DNA of 64,000 nucleotides from Solea solea (taxonomy: Eukaryota; Chordata; Actinopteri; Pleuronectiformes; Soleidae), in NCBI RefSeq assembly GCF_958295425.1, contig NC_081143.1, forward strand, positions 11,467,094 through 11,531,093, written 5' to 3'. The translations under genes were made by a program, and so were the position numbers. Shown one piece after another: positions 13,336 to 25,642 of this stretch (its first letter is position 1; each line of letters opens with the position of its first letter). Under the pieces are notes generated by a model, which was not told the origin of the DNA, ran no database searches, and saw nothing but the letters and a program-made list of their open reading frames with translations.

Positions 13336-14529
13336 TATTTAAAAGTCTTTTGTTTTGGCCATTGCCAACATACTGCAGGTGATTTTGCCTGAGCAGGTAA
13401 CTCAGGTGGCGAAAGTGGTTCCAAGGTTGTGAATTCCATTCTTTTGGGCAAGGCCATAGCCAAGTGGAAAGGGAACTTGTCCTGCGGTTAAATGCTAAGA
13501 AGAATTTACCTATGGGATAAATACAGTACTTTTTTTAAATTAAATTAAAAGTGATGAGCACTAATAATGAGTATGTCACCAGAGGGTAGGGAGAGAGCCA
13601 GCATGTGCAGGTCTATTGCAACATAATCAGGGATTTGTAGTATCAATAGTGCATGTAGCGTATACCAGCAGGTCAGTTCTGATGGACAAAAGACATTGTA
13701 TCCAGTTTCATGGACACTTGGTCATACTTTGGGGTGGCATGAGGGTTTGGTTGTTTGGTGGAAAGCCCACTACCAGGATGCTTTTGCCTTGGCAAACTCC
13801 CTTGAACATCTCTGTCAGTCCTCCGTGCTTCTAACTAGACGCATGAACTGTAGTGCTATGAGCTCATCCTTTTCTCAAGCCTTGATTGGCTGACAGTGCC
13901 CTCTTCTAATACAGGAAATGGGGCAGAGGAAGTATCGTCACATTCACATTACTCATTTTGTCACCGTGCTAGTGTGAAAGCAGCCCCTATTATTACCCAA
14001 CATTATACATTACAAGCCAGCTTCTGTCCGTGGCCTCCACAATTAGAAAGAACCTTCTAGCCAATTTTTCTCCTGAAACTCTACTTAAAACAATCACTCT
14101 CACACAATAATTATTCGATTCCCAAAATCACAGTGATAAATAGCACGAGCGAGGTGTGATTAAGATTTCCCTTACAGCCTCGGCTGTGAGGAATGTAACA
14201 ATGCATACTCGGTGGAGGCTGGAAGGATAACCTTTGTGTTGTGTGCGGCAAAGATAACCCAGAATCCTGGAGGTGTTGGATCGTGAGGTTAAGTGGAGGT
14301 ATGGCTTAGGGACAGAGGGGAAGAGACACATGTGACAAATTCATCAAGTCACACGACATCAATTAAGCCCACTGTGTATTTCACAGGAAAACGGGGGAAA
14401 GGGTCTTTATAAAAGCAAAATCGCACAGCACAGTCACGAGGTCAGAGGTACGGTTAATCACAGCTCCTGCGACTGAGCGTGCTGCCACAATGGACCCACC
14501 TGACCGAATGTGTCTCACATTCATACATG

Positions 14530-14590
14530 TTTTGATAGTGGGAGGAAACCCATGCAGACGCAGAGAGAACATGCAAACTGGTACAAGAAA
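14530..14590 (-). mobile_element. SINE fragment (GGAGGAAACC family)
   Basis: GATAGTGGGAGGAAACCCAT followed by GCAGAGAGAACATGCAAACT matches the middle of the repeat at 55549-55682. The tRNA-like part is missing. Confidence 0.5.
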
Positions 14591-16250
14591 CGTAATCACC
14601 CACATTTAGCTATCATTTTTTTTCCTATTTCCATCTTCCTTTAACTTTTTTTTTTACCATCCTCCCAATCAAACCCCTGCAGAACTGCAGGCTGAGCTTG
14701 AAGAAGGGACATTTACATATAGATAAGATGATTCATGCACGTGTCTCTTTCTCCAGATGCTTTGTGCTAAATGCCGTTGCTAACATTAACATCTATAATG
14801 TGACATCAGAAAAGGTCACAACTTGGACATAATGTCTTGGACTGTGTAAGAGTGGAAATAAAAAAAATCCACATAATCTTTCAGAATGCTGTCTGTGGAC
14901 GTGTAACCTGTACACTGAATCCAAACCATGTGTCCCCAATAAACACAGTTCACATCTGTGGTGCAAATCAATGACATACTAAGTCAATTTTAAGACGTAT
15001 TGTGTGAGGAGACAGATTAAATGCGTTATCATGTCAAAATCCCGATGTCACTGACGTCCCAAAGTTATTTAAGAAATAGAGGACAACATTGTAGCTGTGG
15101 CAGGTAAACACCTGGAGCTCTATGACTTGTTCTTTAAATCCAAAACAACTTCAGCCATGATGGAGAAAATAAACTCCTCCTCTCTTCTCTACAAGCAGAA
15201 ATGCAGGAGTCTCTGGAAATCACATCACTTGAGCAATGCCACTGTATCATTGTGCATGAACACAAAGTACTTGAGCACTTTTAAGTTTGAATGAATTAGT
15301 ATTCCTCTTCATTACAAGATGGTAAATGGAGGCCATGAAGGGAACATGGTAAGCAACATTACGCAGACAGATTAGAACAAAGTTAGTTTGGTATGAAGGA
15401 TTGCACTGCTGTCAAATAATGGACTGGATAGCTGCATGAGTAAGTACTTGAACATGTGTCCTTAATTAAAATATACATCAGCTGCAGCCGAGTTTAAAAG
15501 TCCCTAATCTTCACTGTAATGGCGATTCTTAAAATGTTACAAAGGTTTTAATATGACGTTCATGGAACACGATGATTGCGCGCACGACTCTGACTTACCC
15601 CTCATGTCCTTAATGACTTGACTTTGTGATCGTAATTGCCTCTAATTTTCATTTTATGCTCTTTGTCAAACGACTGCTCTTCGTCGCAACAATTTAACGC
15701 TTTGTAAACTTCATCCCCTCCGTATTCATACTCCCCGCTGTACATTATTCTTCTTCAATTAACGTTGATTTGTCTGTGGTACGGCACTAGGAACATGTCG
15801 AGAAAGTAAAGGCCTCGTGGCAGTCCAGACTACAGAACGATACTTGACTCCTACACTGAGTGAGCTGCTTCCTGAACTCCTGAACTGTTCACCGCATTTC
15901 CACTCATCTGTCAAAATGTTGCTCTAATCACCGGGAGGACGAGTTCACCACGCAAGGGCAAATCAGATTCACTGCCTGGAAATATGAGCTGTGAATCACA
16001 GTTTAGAGAACACTCCATGAAAGAGTAATATTATTTGATTCAGAATACAAAAGTGTTTCAAGGGATAGTTCAGGATTTCTTTGTTTTTTTTTTGTTCATT
16101 TCTATTTGTAAAGGGCCAAATCACAAGGCCCTTAACTAGAGAAGCACAGAACTGACTTTATACACGCTCTCATCCTGGTTTTCAATAAGCCAGCCCGTCC
16201 GATTCTAGTCAGCCAACAATGCAGAGATGTTCTACAGTTTACACTTTAAT

Positions 16251-16818
16251 TTAAAGGCGACATAGACCGGAAGCTCCAATAAACGCTGCGTTTGTGTGTG
16301 TGTATCTGCGTCATTACCTCGCCCTAAAGTTTCAGAACACACAGTAAAGCCACTGCTGAGAAAATAGTGTTGTATTGTTTTCGTGGGCTCTGCGAAGCGG
16401 ATCGGCACTTCCCTATGCTGATGATGTCATCAGAAAACCTCACCACTCCTCTCACCACTGTAGCGCCTCCTGGTGTGGGCACTAGTCCGGGCACATCCGG
16501 TTGCGTATATTCAACCGCAGAAGAAGAAGAACTACTCTCGTTGTAGCTGCTGAGATGCAGAGCATCCACCGTGCCAGAGGGGGAGCTGTGTATCTGAGAG
16601 CTGGCCTACCAATTACGTCACTTCCAGGTACCTGGCCAATCACAGGACAGTGGGAAAGCTCTCGTTGGCTGGCCAATCACAACACAGTCCACGTTCTGGG
16701 GGTGTGATTCGTTTGCAGCGACTAGGAGGTTTTTAACCATGAAAACAAGTTAATATATGTAAGTAGACCTCCATAAATAACATAAATGTGCTATACCAGC
16801 ATTCGATGTCACCTTTAA
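16251..16818 (+). mobile_element. TTAA-flanked MITE, copy 1 of 3
   Basis: This non-autonomous DNA transposon has the termini TTAAAGGCGACAT and ATGTCACCTTTAA, which are near-perfect inverted repeats inside a TTAA target duplication. TTAA duplications are made by piggyBac and Kolobok transposases. The AGG start looks more like Kolobok, but this is an inference. The copy is 568 bp. It is aligned along its length with copies at 29496 and 40404 but lacks a short segment near its start (TTTATGAAA) and one near its end (around AACAGCAGAGCG). Inside are an ACCGGAAG motif, ATTACGTCAC at 16611-16620 and two GGCCAATCAC boxes (CCAAT at 16636 and 16673). There is no transposase. Confidence 0.85.
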
Positions 16819-17320
16819 ATGCCTTTTTCATTTTAGGTCATTTTGAATTTTTAGAAGCGCTAACTACTAAAAGTAGTCTCTATATGGGAAAACTGACTGG
16901 AAGTTAAGGAGCTGGCTTATAAAGTGGCATGCCGTGCATATAGCACAGCCACAGTTCTTCTCAGAATCATACAGCCTCTCCACTAGTGACGTTAGGGTTC
17001 CTCCCACACACTGGCTTGTGTGTGTGTTAATGACGACTGATTATCACGATCGATCACAGATAACATGTTGACAGTTTAGTCTCCTGCACCTCGCAGCTGA
17101 GAGTACAGTGATGCAGACACGTCATTGAGATTACCGCAACAGTGGCGATGAAGACATTTATGTTACAAATCTGTGAAATCCATTAACATTCAATGCTGTT
17201 GCCATAAGGAATAATGCAGAAAGATATTTCATCATGAATACTGTTACTGATATTTTTTCAGTGTCTCAACCCACACACCCTTTCCTGATTTAAAGTCAAT
17301 ATCAAATGGTCAATGATCAT

Positions 17321-17425
17321 TTTATACAGCACTTTACTAGTCTTGATGACCACTCAAAGCTGCTTTAAACTACATATTCACAGCTGTCAGGAGCAACATG
17401 GGGTTACAGTGAGTACACGTCGGCG
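17321..17425 (-). mobile_element. tRNA-SINE tail fragment, inverted relative to the next copy
   Basis: TTTATACAGCACTTTACTAG followed by TCTTGATGACCACTCAAAGC is the reverse of the SINE tail. It forms an inverted pair with the plus-strand copy at 17498-17740, about 75 bp away. Both lie just outside the exon at 17862. Confidence 0.6.
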
Positions 17426-17497
17426 TGGAGACTCCTCATGCAACATCTATTCAAGGCGTTAGAACAGTCACACAAGTTTACACCAGCCAACGCCCAA

Positions 17498-17740
17498 GCT
17501 CGAGCAAGTCATCTTTCAACTGAAAGGTTGTTGGGTTTGATTCCCCGATGTGTCCCTGAGCAAGGCGCTTGACCCCACGGTGCTCCTGACTGCTGAGACG
17601 GCAGCGTGGGAATGGGTATGAAGAATGTGTGATAGAAAAAGCACTGCACATTGATACACTGTGCGAATGTGTGAGTGTATGGAAAAAAAAAAACCTGTAA
17701 TGTAAAGCAGCTTTGAGTGGTATATAGATAGACAGTCCAA
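17498..17740 (+). mobile_element. tRNA-headed SINE
   Basis: The B-box region GTTGTTGGGTTTGATTCCCC is clear, followed by the body GTGTCCCTGAGCAAGGCGCT and the tail AAAGCAGCTTTGAGTGGTAT. The A-box is degraded. It lies 121 bp from the donor of the 17862-17961 exon, inside the downstream intron. Confidence 0.75.
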
Positions 17741-17861
17741 ATATCTTGCAAATATGACCTTTATATTATTCTTTTTTTGAACATTGCTTTATATGACTAT
17801 TTGGAACACAGAAATGTAGTTTGTTTGAGGCAATAAAGGGGAACAAAATGCAAGGTCTCAC

Positions 17862-17961
17862 CTTTCTCCTGTTAGTCGGACAGACATAAAGGTAACTCAA
17901 GACGGTCTTGGATCCAACTTTGTCATTCATCCGCTGATATGTGGAGCCGTAGTCAGTGGAT
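17862..17961 (-). CDS. sorcs1/sorcs3: SorCS-type VPS10P receptor, internal coding exon (probably exon 3)
   Basis: This is a 100 bp exon on the minus strand. It is preceded by a pyrimidine-rich tract ending TTTTAG and followed by a GTGAGA donor. Its first base completes the Arg codon left by the exon at 52233, and it ends on a complete Lys codon (phase 0). It encodes STDYGSTYQRMNDKVG followed by SKTVLSYLYVCPTNRRK. STDYGSTY is an Asp-box (S-x-D-x-G-x-x-Y/W) of a VPS10P propeller blade. The NDKVG and SYLYV-PTN-RK blocks are characteristic of SORCS1/SORCS3. As I recall SORCS2, it has a more divergent segment here. There is no stop or frameshift, so this looks like a functional exon rather than a pseudogene. 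It is separated by 34,271 bp from the upstream exon and by 8,945 bp from the downstream one. Confidence 0.95.
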
Positions 17962-19368
17962 CTAAAATAAAGGGAAAATACAATGAAGGGGCAGGCAAAG
18001 AACTTGGTAGGGAAAAAAAAACTGTTGATGGACATTCATGGTGGGGTAAACTAGGATTAGCGACACGGAACAATGATGAAAAACAATGTAATACCATGCC
18101 CTACAGTAGAGCAATAAGCCGAGAGAGGCTGGTGTGCCGTATACTTTATATACTGTGTGCATTTGCACTGTGTGGGAGTGAAACCTGTGCCAATAGAACA
18201 AGCAAAGGTTAACCAATCATCTATAGCTGCCAGCAAACACAAACCATTGGGAAATATCTGGGGACGTGGCACTGTAAATAATTAATTCTCTTCTGACAAC
18301 TACTATGAAATAAAATACAATGAGCGCCAAAAACATGTGGATGTTCCTGAACCCTGTGGGCTTTAATAATTTAACAGTGGGAATGAGCCTGTTAGCCAGC
18401 CTAGTCCCCAGAAACTCCACATGAATCCATCATCACTAGTAACTACCAAATCTGCCTTCAAGAAGAATATTATAGCATTTACTGGGCTCCGCTGCTTTTT
18501 CGATCAAAGCCGCATTCTTGAGAGGGGGATTTTCAAATAGTTCTCTCTGTGGGGAGAGAAGCACCCATCCATAACTGTGTCACAGCTCTCATTTGGATGT
18601 GCAGTCGATGACATTGTGTTATGAGGAAAGTGAAGAGGACAACCATTTCTACATTCCTTCTCTTTTTTTATATCAGATCCCACTGCTTTGTACTACTTCA
18701 ATGGGAACATAGTTTCGGAGGAATTGCAGCGAATGTTCACATTCAAATTCATTCCCAAATAGCTCAGAGAGACTCAGCGGTTGCTATGATTACAAAGCAC
18801 AGTAATGAGTCAGACAGAAAGCATAATTTCTGCAGCATATTAGAGATCAGAGGAGGGTAGAATTGCACTGACATTGATCCTGATCTGGAGCAGAGGCGGT
18901 GAAACTGCATATCGGCCTCCTGAGAGGAGACTTCATACATTCACACATACAGGGACATGTTTTTGTTTCTTTCTTTGTCTTAACAGCAGTAAGCACTGGT
19001 GCCATCACCATAATGCATATGATAAGGAGTTAATTGGAGATAACACATACAGTGTAGGTAAAAAAGACCTGTCCTGTGACCACTTGAGACCAGCATAGAA
19101 TCCACACACTCCACACCTAGGGTGACTTGTTGAGTTGAAGTATCCGCAGCAATGAATACATGAAAACAGTTGTGTCGACAGAGTGTAGAGAAGAAAAATA
19201 TTTGTCATTTACAGCAGAGGATTTCAGCTGAGGAAGTCTCTCAGCTGCCCTGAAGATGGATTTGCTATATATTGAAAGCCACAAGAAATATGACAATAAA
19301 AATATGACAATAAAATATGACAATAAAGATGAATCTGATTCTGTGAGAGAATGTGCTCATTTATGTCA

Positions 19369-19387
19369 GAGAGAGAGAGAGAGAGAG
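19369..19387. repeat. (GA)n microsatellite
   Basis: About nine GA units. Confidence 0.85.
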
Positions 19388-20385
19388 CAGGAGACCACCT
19401 CGAATGTGGCCTTTGTGATCAGATCTAAAGATGAATTCATGACACAATTTAATGAGTTCAGGCCTGAACACTTGTGATTTGATCACTCAGGATAGTTATT
19501 AACAGCAGGTCAGCACAGGGTCTTACTCTTTAACAATGTGATCAACGTCGGACAACCACCAGAACCATTTCACTCCACTCCTGAAGCTTATCAGTATGGA
19601 AATGAGCTGAATTTATTAGGGGAAAATGGCAAAATAATGAATCCAAATCACAAGAGTGGTCCCACTGATACATCTCAAAGCTGAGAGATTTACAAAATAG
19701 ACAGTGTGCTTACAAGTTTTTTCAAAATGCAACTCAGTTTTATTTGTATCGCGACACATCCCGATGCACATCACTTAGCTCACGTTTCTAAAATGACACT
19801 CAAATAAACACAAGAGGACGAGCCAGATGAGCTTGAAATGGATATATGTGATGAATTATGGGATGGTGCATTGGCTCGTCTGTAAATGGGTCAACCTCAG
19901 ATCCTCACCTTGCTCTAATTTGGTTCAGGTCCTTCAGCGGATTTATTAGAGTACAGGCTGCCTAAGATCTGCCCGTACATAAAGGAAATATATGATGACT
20001 GGCACATAGATAAGGTGGACCTGACTTATACAGTCTGCTCCTGTATTGAACTGCTCTGTCGCACTGTATTTCACTCTTTATCAGAAACATTTTGTTTGCC
20101 TTTGCAACTCTCCTTGCTCGGAAAAGGATTGGAAATTAGGACTGGGGACATGGACAATCAGTGCCGACTATGAGTTCTCATACAACCGCACTTCCAAAAA
20201 TCCTGAACTATCCCTTAAAGATGGAGCTAGTTTTATTCAAATGATACAGTTAATGTGTTGAAAAGTCTCACAAGATACGCTTACAGCTAATGGGTGTATA
20301 AAAAAAAAATGGGGTTAGCATGCTCTCTTAAACATCACTTTTTCCTATTTGGGCCTTAACCTTTAAACCCTAATGTCCCCCAATC

Positions 20386-20428
20386 TGGGTTAGGGTTAGT
20401 GTTAGGGTCAGGTTAGGTTAGGGTTAGA
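20386..20428 (+). repeat. Short degenerate telomere-like (TTAGGG) tract
   Basis: GGGTTAGGGTTAGTGTTAGG, then GTCAGGTTAGGTTAGGGTTA: about six to seven degenerate TTAGGG units. It sits inside an intron, so it is interstitial and not a chromosome end. Confidence 0.75.
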
Positions 20429-21524
20429 CTCAAATAACAACTAAATGAATTACTGCACGTACGGCAACGCTGTGTCAACCCACTCGCCACATTTCTGGAT
20501 CTAACGCCGCGCCACTTTACTCAAACGAAAGCAGAGACTCCACCGATTCTGAGGATATACGTCAAAACACTCTATCCCAAAGCACCACAGAGATAAAAGC
20601 CAAAGAACAAAGACAACAGAAATCGCTCGGCCGAACGACTGCTGTAAAAACCTCTGATGTTTCTCCGTCAAAAAACGGTTAATATTACAGCAAAAACAAT
20701 GCTCTATGTGGTCAGACGGACGTTCTGTGTTACACTCAAATCGTTCCGGGCGTCTCTTACAGATGTTAGGACCTGGGGGAAGCAGTACAATACACAAAGG
20801 CAGCAGCCTGTCCCTGTCACATCCCGGCGGATTCTGATTGAATGACAGTGCTGTCAATCTCATTTTGGCGATGTTAACGTCATTCTATTGGTTCTAATGA
20901 ATGAAATGAGGTGTCATACAGGCCTGCATACTGGGATACAGCTCAGTCGTACATACATTATTTTTATAATTATAGAATTATAGATATATAGAATTTTTTT
21001 TTTATTATAGAACACTAATAGTGATATAAAAATGAAACAAGTAGTTTTATACATGAGACCTCGTCTGTACTTTCTGCACTAAAACCTCTCTAATTGTGTT
21101 TTGCTTCACTTGATCTAAGTCAAACCTTGCAGAGATGATGTTCACATACTGTATGTCATTGTACCACTGATAATAGTTTAGAGCTGCATCATTCCAAAGA
21201 GATACTCATCCTGTAAGTGCTTTTATTTGTGTTATGAGGAAAGAAACTGTCTCTCACTCTCACTTGGTGAATGTTCACAATATTTTATATCATCGCATAT
21301 TCTGTCAAAATCTAAATTTGATATTAAATATTGTTATACTAAATATACTTCAACTTTTTTAAAGGGCCAGCTCAGTCCAAGTCCCAGCCCCATCACAGTA
21401 CAGGGCAGCGACTTCAGCAACCAGTGACAGACACCGAGTGCGTGAAGGAGAAGTACCACAGGCCGTCCCTTCCTGATATCCCTGAGTCCCAGTCCCATGC
21501 ACCTACGATCGTATCTGTGCAATA

Positions 21525-21690
21525 ACCACTGATGTATGTGCAATATTTTCAAGTACATACACTGTAGATGCAACTCCGTGTGTAATTTTTAATTCCTTGT
21601 TTATATTATATCTTTATTGTCTACGTTTACAATCCCCTGTGCTGCTGTAACAACACATTTCCCCGTGGTAGGAAAAACAATGAATTATTG
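21525..21690 (+). repeat. LINE-type 3' tail
   Basis: GTGCTGCTGTAACAACACAT followed by TTCCCCGTGG is the common 3' end of fish L2/Rex-like retroelements. It is preceded by an AT-rich stretch with TTTATATTATATCTTTATTG. Confidence 0.5.
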
Positions 21691-21829
21691 TATCTTTAAA
21701 AACCAGTACTTATATTCAATTATTCATGGACACACAAGCACATACGCACTTACAAACATGTAGTACATGTATGTATGCATACAGTACATACATATGTACA
21801 AATGCACAACACATGGGACATAATAGGGC

Positions 21830-21895
21830 TGCGCGATAAATCGTTCAAAAATCGCGATCCGGGTTCACAACTACGTGATCTCATTTCTAAATGAC
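21830..21895 (+). mobile_element. End fragment of a hAT-like MITE
   Basis: TAGGGCTGCGCGATAAATCG followed by an inverse copy (AAAATCGCGAT) resembles the start of fish MITEs with GGGCTGCACGAT ends. The partner end was not found within the next kilobase, so only the end is called. Confidence 0.4.
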
Positions 21896-22365
21896 AACGA
21901 TTCTTCTGCATTTTATTTCATGAGCTGCATCACAAATAAACTATCCTGTTTTCCTCTCGGAGTTTCTCACTCCAAACGCAGTTTACAAGCAGCGGCGCTG
22001 AGTGAGTGCGGCACAGCACATAGGAGAAAGTGTGTGCTAAGGAGAAATAAATACAGAATGGATGCTGATGAAAACCCGGGTGGGAGTGACGAGAACACCC
22101 GACCCGAGATTGTGCTGAAAAAAGGTTCTCATTCAGCTCGCCGCGCTTGATCGCAGGCGTTCAGCAGTGCTGTCTCTAAATACACCAGACTCCTCTGTTA
22201 AATGATGAGATTATAGACATTTCCTTTGCGAAATGTTGGAGATAAACCCATGTTTTCAGAATTGTTAAGTCGTTTTAACTGATCTACAGTTCAGCATTGT
22301 TCAGCATTTTCCCTGGTTATGACGTCACGAGTCGAGCAAGTGGAAACACGCCCTTAAGCCACTAC

Positions 22366-22395
22366 AATAATAATAACAATAATAATAACAATTAT
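22366..22395. repeat. (AAT/AAC)n tract
   Basis: AATAATAATAACAATAATAA-type repeat. Confidence 0.75.
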
Positions 22396-22479
22396 TATGC
22401 AGGGTTAGTTCAGGCACTTTACTTGAATGTCTCATTGAATGTTTCTAATCTTTTGTTCATGTACATACATATACACATG

Positions 22480-22745
22480 CATATAGTGCTCTTCTAGTCT
22501 TGATGATCGCTCAAAGCGGCTTCACACTACAGTTTTCCCATTCACACCCATCCACTCACACATTCACACAGCGCATATATGCAGCACACATCTTTCATAC
22601 CCATTCACGCACAGTTGGCAAGAGTAACTCGGGGGTTAAAGTGTCTTGCCCAAGGACACCTCGGCACGTAGACTCATGGGGCTGCTAATCGAACCCACAA
22701 CCTTCCCTGTTGAAAGACGACTCGCTCTACCACTGAGCGACTGCA
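22480..22745 (-). mobile_element. tRNA-headed SINE, nearly full length
   Basis: On the minus strand the head reads GTCGCTCAGTGGTAGAGCGA (A-box), followed by GTTGTGGGTTCGATTAGCAG (B-box). The body and the tail ending in CAAGACTAGAAGAGCACTAT follow. It is the best-preserved copy in the window, about 265 bp. Confidence 0.8.
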
Positions 22746-23312
22746 TGCACTGCACATGTACAGTACATACATAGTGTACAGTATCCACCACGGTGCTGAC
22801 AACACCTACAAGCACATCATGTTCACTTACAGTTGCACTGAAACCAGATATTACTATTTCAATTTAATGATCCTTGCACAATGTCCCATATAACATAATG
22901 CAATTAGTCTGCACCCCTACTGAGCCTCACAGAGTGTGTGTGTGTGAGTTATATTTGCAGGTTTCCTGCTGTACAGAGGGTCACTGCAATTTGTTATATG
23001 CGACACACCGAAGAGGAAAATTAATCGGCAATTACAATGCTGATGAGAAACTGTTCTGTCGTGTGCTTTCATCAGTAAAAGCTGCCTACGAGAGGAAAGT
23101 CTCCAAAATAAGACTCATCCCTGTTTTTTAATGAATATGCACATTTGAATGAAATAATGAAATATGTTAAAGAGCAAGAAATAACAGAACATAATATCAT
23201 TCAAATAAGACTTAGAATAACAAGAATGTGTAAACTTAACACGGCTTGAGAGGCAGAACTCAGGTTGTCACGCATAAGCACTATTTAAGTGAGACTGTGT
23301 ATTGATAAGTCA

Positions 23313-23765
23313 TTAAGGGGATAGTTCGCGTTTTTGGACGAGTGGTAGAATGTGTGGTTGAATAAGTGCTGATTACGCTGAAATGTGTCCCCTGCATCAA
23401 GGACAATCTTGAGACATGGAGTCTCATCACTCTTACTGCAACACATGGCTGCCAGTGAGGACACTTGGCCAATAAAAAGACATGCCCAGTAATGTCTGCG
23501 ATATCTGCAGAATGGGTTTAGTGTTTCGCAGAACACACAGACTCACTGTACCAAACTCCATTGAGGAAATTGGTGATTTCACATCGCTGCACACAGGAGT
23601 CGTTGGCCCACTGCCGCCTCCATCTGTGAGTGTAAATGTGTTATTTTGTGATTTTCTGGTTTGCAATCCTTTGCTTGGATTTACTTCAGTGAAACAAATT
23701 ACAAACAAACTTAACAAACTAAAAACGCAGATTTTTGGTGATTTTATAATTGGTCCAAGTTAATT
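23313..23765 (+). mobile_element. MITE copy, AAGGGATAGTTC family
   Basis: The segment begins AAGGGGATAGTTCGCGTTTT, a version of the AAAGGGATAGTTCAG end also seen at 16060, 41047, 56265 and, inverted, at 20195 and 55753. Its body (ATGGCTGCCAGTGAGGAC, then ACTGCCGCCTCCATC) resembles parts of 33090-33200 and 56265-56530. The 93-codon frame inside follows the repeat and is not considered a gene. The right end is approximate. Confidence 0.5.
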
Positions 23766-24675
23766 TTCTTGCGTGTCTTCACTCCAAAGTACGTACAAAT
23801 AAATAAATGAATGAAAATACATTGAAGATAAGTGAAACAAACGCAATCTCAGGGCCATTAAGAACAGACTAAACAGCAGTTCTGCAAATAGCCAATAACT
23901 CACACTGCGTGAAAGGCCAAGGAGAAGAAGACGGACAGGAAGTGAAGGGGCGTGTCTAATGTTAAATGGCAATGAATTCTAGCGTATTCTAGGTACAGGT
24001 ACAGTCAGAAGCAGTCTCAGTCCACCCTTTCGTGACCACTGCCCCAATTTACTGGTGGGTGTTTCTTCCATTGCTCACATTCTTTACTCCTCACTTTACC
24101 ATCTCATTTCACTATGTATGTAAAAGGGAAGGGGGGAAGAAAAGTACCTCCAGTACCTCAGCGAGTGTTCAGGCAACACTTTTCTACTTCTGCTGAGACA
24201 GAGATGAGCCTACATGTGGAAATAATGTCTGTGTCAGGCTTGCAGTGGAAAAAAAGTAGATTTTTGTGACTTATCAGTAAAATACATTCAGGGAGTTGAA
24301 TCAGACCTTTGGAGGACAGTAAGTCTGTGACCATGAATCGGACTTAGAAGTACTGTGTTCTTGGAGGTGCACTATCTCAGGAGCACACTCGACCACAAAA
24401 CATTGGAAGGCTACTTCTTTACTCAACATTGCCTCGAAGAAACACCTTCCAAACCATACTTAGCTGCACTCCTAAAGGAATGTATCATGTATCATAATAA
24501 TAATGTAATACACAAGTATTTGAGTCAAAGTTCTTCAAACAAAGTGAGCAAGACCAAGAGGCCCTCTACAAGTAGCAGAACACAGTTCCACATCAGGAGC
24601 TGTTTTTAGTCCTCCATATTTGTTTGATTTGAATGTCTCTTCCCATCCGGTGTACAACAGATCTGAAAGGATGTG

Positions 24676-24775
24676 ATTATACAGCTCCTTTCTCGCCTTG
24701 ATGCCCACTCAAACAGCCTTTACACTACAGTTAAGCCATTCACCCTTTCACTCACACATACATACAATGCAATCA
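24676..24775 (-). mobile_element. tRNA-SINE tail fragment
   Basis: TTATACAGCTCCTTTCTCGC followed by CTTGATGCCCACTCAAAC matches the reversed tail of the SINE family. The head is missing. Confidence 0.6.
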
Positions 24776-25275
24776 TGGCCGGATTCTAGTAAATATTTTA
24801 AAGACCGTTAGAACGAATATTATATGTGTCATCTTGAGGACTGAGCTTCAGAATTGGAGGTAGCATCAGAGCATGTATATGCCTGTCTTGATGTCGTACA
24901 GTTTATTCAAATAAATCCCTTCAACTTAACTCATCAGAGTCTTCATGGCTGATTCTAGCTGCTCTGTGACGTGAACATGGAAACGTCCAAAAGAGACTGC
25001 TTATAGGTTATGACAATTTCAATACAAGTACACAAACAGCTATTTGCTGTAAAAAAAATGTATGTATTATTATTAGCTCACATTTGTTTAAAAGCCATTG
25101 TTTAATAGTGTTGACATTTGCTTTGTACTTTCATAAAATGCACTATTTCGGCAAAGCTACCATGGGTTTAACACTTTTATTAGAAATACTCCAAATGATA
25201 CACAACACGGGGTGCTCCTGTCACAAGTGTGTGGTTTTAATGCTGTTCTAAAGGACACCCAATATTTTAATGTGG

Positions 25276-25380
25276 TGTGACAGTGGGTAAGTGGTAGGGT
25301 GAATCGTCTTTCAACCTGAAGGTCAATGATTTGATTCCTGGGCTTGGTGGTCCACATGCCCTGCTGTCATGTGAATTGGT
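25276..25380 (+). mobile_element. tRNA-headed SINE, head fragment
   Basis: TAAGTGGTAGGGTGAATCG followed by CTTTCAACCTGAAGGTCAAT and a B-box-like TGATTTGATTCCTGG place it in the same family as 37932. The body is truncated after about 100 bp. Confidence 0.6.
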
Positions 25381-25596
25381 AACATAATATTGGTTCAGCA
25401 ATTCCATTTTCAAAAATTGCAAATTGTGGTAAAGTTGCTTTCTATTTAAACAAATCCAAAAACACCATGATGCTATTTGGACAGATAGACGGGAAATGAT
25501 TACAGCTGGACAGTTTCAGACAATTCTTGAATATAAGAAATAGAAAATATAAGATTAGACATGTACGCAAGAAGGTAGACAATTTTACAGTAAGAT

Positions 25597-25642
25597 ATAT
25601 AATATAATATAATATAATATAATATAATATAATATAATATAT
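25597..25642. repeat. (AATAT)n microsatellite
   Basis: About nine 5-base units, directly abutting a SINE on the right. Confidence 0.9.

Larger units (their letters stand above)
8917..17861 (-). other. SORCS intron between the 17862 and 8758 exons (8,945 bp)
   Basis: This intron is bounded by the GTGAGA donor at 17861 and the CTTTCAG acceptor at 8917 (minus strand). It contains a poly-A tract (10216-10236), a CpG-rich block with a strong hairpin (about 10900-11280), a GT microsatellite (12288-12316), tRNA-headed SINEs (13155-13335, 17321-17425, 17498-17740), a SINE fragment near 14533 and one copy of the TTAA MITE (16251-16818). I see nothing recognisable in the remaining sequence. Confidence 0.85.

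Noticed and set aside
20386..20428. Chromosome end
   Set aside because: The TTAGGG tract is short and degenerate and has long unique intron sequence on both sides.
20501..20863. 120-codon minus-strand frame with several Cys and Trp residues
   Set aside because: No recognisable motif spacing and no homology that I know; it lies in a CpG-containing stretch that may be an unclassified repeat. Not enough to call a gene.
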